From: UBA9076 sp964418835
GTDB lineage: Bacteria; Bacillota_I; Bacilli_A; Erysipelotrichales; Erysipelotrichaceae
Direction of reading: 5' to 3'
DNA: 54,278 nucleotides
Assembly (NCBI GenBank): GCA_964418835.1
Contig: CAYQNJ010000009.1
Coordinates: 1-54,278 of the forward strand
The notes under the pieces: model-generated
What the model was told of the DNA's origin: nothing
The model's input: only the letters and a program-made list of their open reading frames with translations
Database searches by the model: none
Translations under genes and position numbers: made by a program
Shown here: positions 48,535 to 54,278 of the stretch, in pieces
How the letters are laid out: each line of letters starts with the position of its first letter
How positions within the stretch are numbered: the stretch's first letter is position 1

Positions 48535-48542
48535 AAGGATAT

Positions 48543-48618
48543 CAGAACTCCCTACGCTAGTATTACCTAGATCAGGTGATAAGGGTTTGTCTCAACATTT
48601 TCATGTACCCCTGTTCAC
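48543..48618 (-). promoter_or_regulatory. TPP riboswitch (THI box)
   Basis: The minus strand gives the thi-box consensus in order: CAGGGGTAC, TGTTGAGA, AACCCTT, ACCTGATCTAGGTAATACTA and GCGTAGGGA. It lies just before thiT and should repress it when thiamine pyrophosphate is high. Confidence 0.95.
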
Positions 48619-48661
48619 AAAAATATTATATCATTATTGTAAAGAATTGAAAGGATTATAT

Positions 48662-49105
48662 ATGGACATATTCGAAAAACAATTAGAGATTTTATTTGAA
48701 GAAAATGACTTAACCGCATTGCTTTCTAACTTAAGTGCTTTTATCAAAGAAAACATAGATAACATTAACTGGGCCGGTTTCTATATATATAAGGATAAGG
48801 AATTAGTGTTAGGACCTTTCCAAGGTAAAATAGCTTGTACAAGAATACAACCCGGAAAAGGAGTGTGTGGCACTGCATTTATTTACTCTAAAACAATAAT
48901 AGTAGAAGATGTACATAAATTTGAAGGACATATTGCTTGTGATAGTTACTCTCTTTCTGAAATTGTCGTTCCAATAATAATAAATAATAATGTTTGGGGA
49001 GTAATAGATGTAGATTCTCCTATCTTGAGCAGATTTACAGACAAAGAAAAAAAGATGCTTACTACTATTTCTAATAGATTAGCATCTTATCTATATGAAT
49101 CATAA
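48662..49105 (+). CDS. Free methionine-R-sulfoxide reductase (GAF domain)
   Basis: A 147-residue single GAF domain that reduces free methionine-R-sulfoxide, a cytoplasmic antioxidant role. The ATG at 48662 follows AAAGGA; the longer frame from 48587 runs through the TPP riboswitch and is rejected. The three catalytic cysteines of the family are present: C59 (KIACTRI), C69 (GKGVCGTA) and C93 (HIACDSYSLSEIVVP). The 3' end overlaps the convergent acetyltransferase gene by 19 bases. Confidence 0.92.
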   Translation: MDIFEKQLEILFEENDLTALLSNLSAFIKENIDNINWAGFYIYKDKELVLGPFQGKIACTRIQPGKGVCGTAFIYSKTIIVEDVHKFEGHIACDSYSLSEIVVPIIINNNVWGVIDVDSPILSRFTDKEKKMLTTISNRLASYLYES

Positions 49106-49899
49106 CCTGCTTTTGTTTCAAAATATCTTGTGGCTTCATCCACAGCATCATTAACACTAAAGAATTTAACCTGGCAAGATCCTATCTTGCCTTTTATAAC
49201 TTTACCTAATGATTCTAAGGCTCTACCAGGAATAATAAACTCATCACTATCTAAATCTAAATCCAAATACTTCTTCCAAACTGTATTACCACCTTGATTA
49301 ACTGAAGATCCTTGTACAATAATTGGTCTACAATCAGTCGCATATTCTGATAAATGCATAGAAGTACATCTATCAAAATCTACTCCCAACAATAAACAGA
49401 ATCCTTTTATCTCATACAATCTAGCAATCGGAGATTCACTTGATAAAGGAAAATGAAGTGATTGATGATTACATAATAAATTTGCATACTTGCCTTTGGC
49501 AATAAAAGCTAAATGAGGATGGCTAGAAGTAATAACTCCTTCTCTTCTTCTAAAATTATCTACTAAAGCACCCATCTTATAAGCTTCACTAGCTTGTTTA
49601 TTAAAAGGAGGAATTGATTCTCTTACTTTATCTACTAGTTCAATTTCAATGGGTGGGTATTGCCAACTACTAGGTTCTGTATTCCATCCCATATGTAATG
49701 GCATCAATAATGTTCCTTCTGGTCCTAAAACTTCCAATAAAGCATCCACCACACATTGAGCACCTCCAACAACAAAACCAAAAGAAGAAAGCGAACCATG
49801 TACTTCTAGTGTCATTCCTGGGGTTACCCCTACCTCTAGTAGTCCTTGGATTATTTCTTTTTTTGTTAGTGCTGATTTGATTGTAGTTGTTTTACTCAT
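49087..49899 (-). CDS. AAC(3)-family N-acetyltransferase (YokD-like)
   Basis: A 270-residue protein of the aminoglycoside 3-N-acetyltransferase (antibiotic_NAT) fold. Landmarks are LEVHGSLSSFG (about 31-41), LGPEGTLLMP, SHPHLAFIAKGKYA near 125, and LLGVDFDRCTSMHLSE near 170, covering the CoA site and catalytic His. Many chromosomal members do not confer aminoglycoside resistance, so resistance is only a possibility. It is the last gene of the DUF1836-psuK-psuG-pgpA-like operon, 8 bases after its neighbour, which suggests a shared metabolic role. Confidence 0.88.
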   Translation of the reverse strand: MSKTTTIKSALTKKEIIQGLLEVGVTPGMTLEVHGSLSSFGFVVGGAQCVVDALLEVLGPEGTLLMPLHMGWNTEPSSWQYPPIEIELVDKVRESIPPFNKQASEAYKMGALVDNFRRREGVITSSHPHLAFIAKGKYANLLCNHQSLHFPLSSESPIARLYEIKGFCLLLGVDFDRCTSMHLSEYATDCRPIIVQGSSVNQGGNTVWKKYLDLDLDSDEFIIPGRALESLGKVIKGKIGSCQVKFFSVNDAVDEATRYFETKAGYDSYR

Positions 49900-49907
49900 T
49901 TTAACTC

Positions 49908-50378
49908 CTATTTACTATGTGCTAATCTGCTTGCGGCTGAAGCAGCTAAGGCTCCAACAATATCATCTAAAAACGTATTACACTTTTCTTTATTACTATT
50001 TAGTTTCCCAATAATTCCAGGTTTTGTTTTATCAATATAACCAAAATTAGTTAAGGCAATTGAACCATATAAATTACATATACCATAAGCCATAACTTCA
50101 TCTACTCCATATAAAGAGTAATCTTTTCCCATTATCTCTTCAATAGCTTTAGACTGTAATAAATTTTTTTCACATGCTATATCCACATTAATACCAGTAA
50201 GTATCGCATGTTGCACTTCCCTTTTTTTCATAACTGCCTTTACTTCATCAATACACATTTCTATGGTTAAATCTTCATAATATGATTTTTGAAGTAACAA
50301 AACACACTCAGCCACATCATAGAGACTGACTCCCCTTGACTCTAGTAAATTCACACATTCATCATATAAATTTGGCAT
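49908..50378 (-). CDS. Phosphatidylglycerophosphatase A-related protein (YutG-like)
   Basis: A 156-residue helical protein of the PgpA/YutG family. The C-terminal KLNSNKEKCNTFLDDIVGALAAS (about 126-148, cited as landmarks K126 to S148) holds the conserved FLDDxxGA acidic motif near the C-terminus, and GVDEVMAYGICNLYGSIALTNFG precedes it. The long membrane helices of true PgpA are not obvious, so a soluble YutG-like phosphatase is the better description. It shares one base with psuG. Confidence 0.78.
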   Translation of the reverse strand: MPNLYDECVNLLESRGVSLYDVAECVLLLQKSYYEDLTIEMCIDEVKAVMKKREVQHAILTGINVDIACEKNLLQSKAIEEIMGKDYSLYGVDEVMAYGICNLYGSIALTNFGYIDKTKPGIIGKLNSNKEKCNTFLDDIVGALAASAASRLAHSK

Positions 50379-51286
50379 TATTTCACCTTACAATAGCTTT
50401 TAGCTATAGCACTTCCTAATTTTGCATTATTAAATACTAATTGAATATTTGACTCTAAACTATCACCCTTAGTAATCTCTTTTACTTTTTCTAAAAGATA
50501 AGGCGTAGACTCTTTCCCATGAATTCCTTCTTTTTCCATTTGAGTTAAAGCTTCTTCAATAGCTTTATCAATAATTTCATTAGGCATTGAATACTCTTTT
50601 GGGATTGGATTAGTTATTAACACTCCACCATCTAAGCCTAATTCTCTTTTAACTTTTATTGCATTTGCAATTTCTTCTGGAGTATCCATTTCATAATCAA
50701 CATTAAATTTTGACTCTCTTGTATAAAATGCTGGTAGTGTTTTAGTCTTATAACCTAGTACTGGAACTCCAAAAGTTTCTAAGTACTCTAATGTTAAACC
50801 TAAATCAAGAATTGCTTTAGCACCAGCACAAACAACAGTAACATTTGTATTTGCTAGTTCTTGTAAGTCAGCTGATATATCAAATGTAGCTTGTGCATTT
50901 CTATGAACACCACCAATACCACCTGTCACAAACACCTCAATACCTGCAAGGTTTGCAAGTATCATAGTAGTCGCTACCGTAGTAGCACCCCACATCTTTC
51001 TGCTCATTATAATTGGTAAATCTCTTCTAGAAACCTTCTCTATATTACCCCTACTACCAAAAGCTTCTATTTCTTCTGGTGTCATTCCAATTATACCAAC
51101 ACCATCTATAATTCCTATAGTCGCAGGAATACACCCATTATCTCTAATAATCTTTTCTACCTCTAATGCTGTTTTTACATTTTGCGGATAAGGCATACCA
51201 TGAGATATAATTGTTGATTCTAACGCAACTACAGGCAAATTATTATCTAATGCATTTTTGACTTCTTCATTCAATTTTATATACAT
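50378..51286 (-). CDS. psuG: Pseudouridine-5'-phosphate glycosidase
   Basis: A 302-residue enzyme that splits pseudouridine 5'-phosphate into uracil and ribose 5-phosphate, breaking a C-C glycosidic bond. Landmarks are VALESTIISHGMPYPQN (about 21-37), TVATTMILANLAGIEVFVTG near 103, GGIGGVHR, and LITNPIPKEYSMP near 228. It overlaps the kinase gene psuK by 10 bases, the natural pathway partner. Confidence 0.95.
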   Translation of the reverse strand: MYIKLNEEVKNALDNNLPVVALESTIISHGMPYPQNVKTALEVEKIIRDNGCIPATIGIIDGVGIIGMTPEEIEAFGSRGNIEKVSRRDLPIIMSRKMWGATTVATTMILANLAGIEVFVTGGIGGVHRNAQATFDISADLQELANTNVTVVCAGAKAILDLGLTLEYLETFGVPVLGYKTKTLPAFYTRESKFNVDYEMDTPEEIANAIKVKRELGLDGGVLITNPIPKEYSMPNEIIDKAIEEALTQMEKEGIHGKESTPYLLEKVKEITKGDSLESNIQLVFNNAKLGSAIAKSYCKVK

Positions 51287-52218
51287 ATGTTTTCCTCCAC
51301 TATATTTAAATTATTAATTTCATCCTCAATTATTTTATCACATAACATTTCATTTACTGTATCTAAACTCTTAATAGTACACACCGCACTACCAATAGCG
51401 TATTTCACATTTTCAATTAAATTTTTATTTTTATTTCTACTTGTTATATAAGCCGCTAAAAAAGCATCTCCTCCACCTGTCGCATTTACCACTTCAACAC
51501 TATTATGATGCAACCAATATCTTTCCTTACTATTTGCGACTAGTACTCCTTCACTAGCTAAACTAATTATTATTTCTTTTATACCTACTCCTAAATAATA
51601 ATCAATACTTTTATTTGCACTTTCAATATCATTTATATATATTCCACACAAACTTTCAGATTCATACTTATTAGGCTTAAATATATCAATATACTTTAAT
51701 ACTTCTTTTGACTTATATGCTTTTCTAACACTTATTGGATCCATTACCTTAGTACAACTTGAATTAACACAAATATAATTAATTATTTCTTCACTAAGGT
51801 TAGTATCCAAAACTAAAATATCATCCTTATTAATATAATCCAACATCCTAGAAATAGTAGATACCTTTAATTGATCTAATATATCCATATCACTCATACC
51901 AAGATACATATCCTTATTTTCATCTAAAATAGCTAAATACATTGAAGTATTAAATTCATCTACAATATCACAAAAATCTACATTAATATTTTTACTTAAT
52001 AAATCATCTTTTAATGATTTTCCAAAGGCATCATTAGATAAAACACTACAAAAATATACATTTTCTTTTAATAAAGCACAATTTTCAGCTATGTTTCTAC
52101 CAACACCACCAAAAGACATAGAAATCTTTGATGGATTTGAATCGTGAACCAATAAAGGCTTATTACTGCTTGCACTAATATCTATATTAGCTCCACCAAC
52201 GATAAATATTTTATTCAT
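51277..52218 (-). CDS. psuK: PfkB-family carbohydrate kinase, probable pseudouridine kinase
   Basis: A 313-residue ribokinase-like kinase counted from ATG 52218; the longer frame to 52269 lies within the upstream gene. The N-terminal FIVGGANIDISA and the C-terminal ATP/anion-hole motif NATGGGDAFLAAY (with catalytic Asp) are seen. Coupling to psuG makes pseudouridine the likely substrate: the product, pseudouridine 5'-phosphate, is what PsuG cleaves. The ATG overlaps the last codons of the DUF1836 gene (AATGAATAA). Confidence 0.9.
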   Translation of the reverse strand: MNKIFIVGGANIDISASSNKPLLVHDSNPSKISMSFGGVGRNIAENCALLKENVYFCSVLSNDAFGKSLKDDLLSKNINVDFCDIVDEFNTSMYLAILDENKDMYLGMSDMDILDQLKVSTISRMLDYINKDDILVLDTNLSEEIINYICVNSSCTKVMDPISVRKAYKSKEVLKYIDIFKPNKYESESLCGIYINDIESANKSIDYYLGVGIKEIIISLASEGVLVANSKERYWLHHNSVEVVNATGGGDAFLAAYITSRNKNKNLIENVKYAIGSAVCTIKSLDTVNEMLCDKIIEDEINNLNIVEENICI

Positions 52219-52747
52219 TTTCTTTTTCCAATTTTCTTTTTTCAAATGAAAAATAATTTCTAGCCACAAGCATAGAGGCTAAAGCATTACATGATAATGT
52301 CATACCAATATCTGTATCCTTTAAATTAGAAACCTCTTCTTTTTGATTTAATCTTGTACATATTTCTTGAAGAGAAGTTTCTAAAGCATTTGCAAATCTA
52401 TTATAAGCCTCTGCTTCACCTTGTTGCTTAGTTTCATATTCTATACCAAACTTTACATCATTAATATTCATTATTTGTTTTAAAACACTAATACAAATAA
52501 AATATGCTAAATGTAATCTACTATATTGTTTCTTTGCATTTGGTTTAGGTACTATTTTCCATTTCACATAATTATTAATAATTGATGGTGTAATTAAAGT
52601 ATCTGTTTTAATATTTAAAGGATCCAAATATCTTTGTACTAATGTAATTACCTGGTCCTTGTATAAATCCACATCAGGCAATTCTTCCCATCTAGGCAAA
52701 TGATAATTAATCATTGCATTACTCCATGTTTCAAAATCTTTATTCAT
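52211..52747 (-). CDS. DUF1836 domain protein
   Basis: A 178-residue protein of the DUF1836 family, found in Firmicutes and of unknown function. The N-terminal part has HLPRWEELPDVDLYKDQVIT (about 16-35) and the block SIINNYVKWKIVPKPNAKKQ near 55-74, which looks like a MerR/helix-turn-helix-like DNA-binding segment, and a helical C-terminal half. It heads the psuK-psuG operon, so a regulatory role is attractive but not shown. A TATAAT-like box is visible at about 52780-52785 on the minus strand. Confidence 0.8.
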   Translation of the reverse strand: MNKDFETWSNAMINYHLPRWEELPDVDLYKDQVITLVQRYLDPLNIKTDTLITPSIINNYVKWKIVPKPNAKKQYSRLHLAYFICISVLKQIMNINDVKFGIEYETKQQGEAEAYNRFANALETSLQEICTRLNQKEEVSNLKDTDIGMTLSCNALASMLVARNYFSFEKRKLEKENE

Positions 52748-52851
52748 ACCAATGCCCCCATCTTACGATTAATTTTAACATTATAATAATTGATTTAGAA
52801 TATACTTTATTTTATTTAAATTAAAACTAATCTATAATTGAAATAGATACT

Positions 52852-52879
52852 ACCCCTGTTTTTTAAGAATCATTACGTA
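52852..52879 (+). promoter_or_regulatory. Candidate SigI-type promoter of sigI
   Basis: ACCCCT at 52852-52857 and CGTA at 52876-52879 recall the SigI promoter pattern (a C-rich -35 and a CGWA -10), about 30 bases before the sigI ATG. It would give autoregulation, as known for sigI in Bacillus and Clostridium. The spacing (19 bases between CCCC and CGTA) should be tested against known SigI promoters. Confidence 0.5.
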
Positions 52880-52909
52880 TATCTACAATAGAATCATAGT
52901 GAGTTAAAA

Positions 52910-53638
52910 ATGCAGAGTGAACACATTATTATAAAAAAGGTATATGACTCCAAAGATGATATGTTGGCTGCGGATGAGCTAATTAAGGAGTACATGCCCT
53001 TTATAAAATCAGAAGTTTATAAATTTACCAATAAATATTCAGAGCTTACTCAAGATGAACATAGTATAGCAATGATTGCTTTTCATGAGGCAATCAAAGG
53101 ATACTCTAAATCAAGAGGCTCATTTTTAAACTATGCTTCAATGTTAATAAGAAGTAGATTAATAGATTATCAAAGAAAAGAATCAAGACATTATAATCAA
53201 ATTTCATTAGATGAACCTGATGATGAAAATGAATCTACTTTAATGGATTCTATTCCATCTAAAAATATAGATGTAATGGAAGAACACAGCCTACAAGCCA
53301 CAAAGGAAGAAATAATTGAATTATCTTCACAATTACTATCCTTTAGTGTCTCTATTACAGATATAGCGGAAAATTCACCAAAACAAGATAGAACTTTAGA
53401 AACATGTAAAAAAGCTATTAATTACGCAATAGATAATCCGTATATATTAGATGAGTTAATAGAAACCAAAAAACTTCCTTTATCTAAATTAGTAAATGGA
53501 AGTAATGTAGAAAGAAAAACTTTAGAAAGACATAGAAAATATATCGTCGCAATGCTTGTGATACAAACCAATGGTTATGAAATAATTAGAGGACACTTAT
53601 CACATAGCCTAAGAAAGAAAGGAGGTCATCAAGCATGA
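52910..53638 (+). CDS. sigI: RNA polymerase sigma factor SigI
   Basis: A 242-residue alternative sigma factor. Region 2 covers about 20-95 (EYMPFIKSEVYKF, HEAIKGYSKSRGSFLNYASM, RLIDYQRKESRHYN), and the SigI-specific C-terminal domain lies at about 130-235 with NVERKTLERHRKYIVAMLVI. SigI responds to heat or wall signals in Bacillus and to polysaccharides in clostridia. The stop overlaps the start of rsgI as ATGA, the standard sigI-rsgI arrangement. Confidence 0.95.
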   Translation: MQSEHIIIKKVYDSKDDMLAADELIKEYMPFIKSEVYKFTNKYSELTQDEHSIAMIAFHEAIKGYSKSRGSFLNYASMLIRSRLIDYQRKESRHYNQISLDEPDDENESTLMDSIPSKNIDVMEEHSLQATKEEIIELSSQLLSFSVSITDIAENSPKQDRTLETCKKAINYAIDNPYILDELIETKKLPLSKLVNGSNVERKTLERHRKYIVAMLVIQTNGYEIIRGHLSHSLRKKGGHQA

Positions 53639-54278
53639 ATTATATTGTAATGGAAACTCATTTGAGTTATGCGGTTGTTCTTGATGGAGATGGAAGATTT
53701 AAGAAAGTCGCAAACTTAAACTATGAAGTTGGTCAAAGAATAAATAACATTTACGAAATGAAGGAAGAAGAAAAACAAAAGCTTTATATATCTAAAAACA
53801 TGTTTGCTGGGCTTGCTACTATAGCCGCAATGGTAATATTCGCATTTTCTTTCATACTAAACATGCCTGTAACTCCTTATGCCTCTATATACATGTCAAT
53901 CAATCCTGAAGTTAAGATAGATCTTAATAAGAATAATGAAGTAATTAACCTAAGTGGTGTAAATGAAGATGGCAAAGATTTAATACAAAACTACAATTTC
54001 AAAGATAAAAATCTAGAAAAAGTAAGTGATGATTTATTAGATAAAGCTATTGAAATGGGATACTTATATGATGGTAGAACAATTTCAATTACATTTGAAG
54101 GAGAAGATGTTTGGATAAGCAATAATAAAGATAACTATGGTAAACATATAAATAATTATCTTTTAGATAAAGTCTCAGTAACAATACAAATTGATGATGA
54201 CCAGTCATATCAAATAATAATACCAGTTGATAATATAGATGATAATCAATATGGTGAGGATACTGACTATGGACCTAA
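53635..54278 (+). CDS. rsgI: Anti-sigma factor RsgI, C-terminally cut by the window end
   Basis: A membrane-bound anti-sigma factor for SigI; 214 codons are visible and it continues past the window. The cytoplasmic RsgI-N domain is residues 1-50 (METHLSYAVVLDGDGRFKKV), a single membrane helix lies at about 56-77, and the extracellular PYASIYMSINPEVKIDLNKN follows. The Asn90-Pro91 pair lies where RsgI proteins are known to undergo autocleavage. The sensor domain that would show what is sensed is outside the window. GGAGG lies 8 bases before the ATG, inside sigI. Confidence 0.93.
   Translation, partial: MNYIVMETHLSYAVVLDGDGRFKKVANLNYEVGQRINNIYEMKEEEKQKLYISKNMFAGLATIAAMVIFAFSFILNMPVTPYASIYMSINPEVKIDLNKNNEVINLSGVNEDGKDLIQNYNFKDKNLEKVSDDLLDKAIEMGYLYDGRTISITFEGEDVWISNNKDNYGKHINNYLLDKVSVTIQIDDDQSYQIIIPVDNIDDNQYGEDTDYGP

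Noticed and set aside
48587..48661. Longer N-terminus of the methionine sulfoxide reductase
   Set aside because: The added codons overlap the TPP aptamer on the other strand, and the family starts at the internal ATG at 48662.

Overview
The window looks like ordinary chromosome from an AT-rich, Gram-positive-type (Firmicutes) bacterium. The closest affinity I can suggest is the Erysipelotrichia / Mollicutes-related branch. The signs are low GC, strong AGGAGG ribosome binding sites, T-box, SAM-I and TPP riboswitches, SepF/DivIVA division genes, Rex, LicD and SigI/RsgI. Energy and nitrogen genes fit an anaerobic, fermentative cell: a V/A-type ATPase operon, type III glutamine synthetase, a 4Fe-4S aldo-keto reductase and an oligopeptide importer. 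The taxonomic call is inference from gene content and the 16S text; no database was searched.

Layout. 1-8156: pgi with an S1-domain gene, a PAP2-like membrane protein, a NifU-like scaffold, glnN, a cytoplasmic alpha-amylase, riboswitch-controlled metK and a flavin oxidoreductase. 8159-13762: a division cluster (two sepF copies, ylmH, divIVA) running into T-box-controlled ileS, then a GNAT gene. 13767-23252: a nine-gene V/A-ATPase operon (H/G-C-I-K-F-E-A-B-D) ending in an M42 aminopeptidase gene. 23305-34151: aldo-keto reductase, tldD-tldE and oppABCDF. 34180-34623: a degenerate M23-family gene broken by two in-frame stops. 34714-42065: tsaE-tsaB-rimI-tsaD-rex-asnS, then licD and an ABC-F gene. 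42138-47208: a complete 16S-23S-5S rRNA operon on the minus strand, with promoter, boxA and terminator and no spacer tRNA. 47344-52747: a DUF402 protein, thiT with a TPP riboswitch, free methionine-R-sulfoxide reductase, and an operon DUF1836-psuK-psuG-pgpA-like-aac(3)-like. 52852-54278: sigI with a candidate SigI-type promoter, overlapping rsgI, which runs off the window.

Functionally these are mostly housekeeping modules: t6A tRNA modification (TsaB/D/E), isoleucyl- and asparaginyl-tRNA charging, septum placement, ion-motive ATPase, peptide uptake with peptide-processing enzymes (M42, TldD/E), and vitamin B1 and SAM control by riboswitches. I found no CRISPR array, insertion sequence, prophage, tRNA gene or obvious unknown defence system. 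The items most worth a second look are the broken M23 gene, the SigI-type promoter and truncated RsgI sensor, the compensatory 16S helix-27 change, the thiT leader whose terminator hairpin also holds the ribosome binding site, the large cysteine-bearing insertion in OppB, and the acetyltransferase in the pseudouridine operon.
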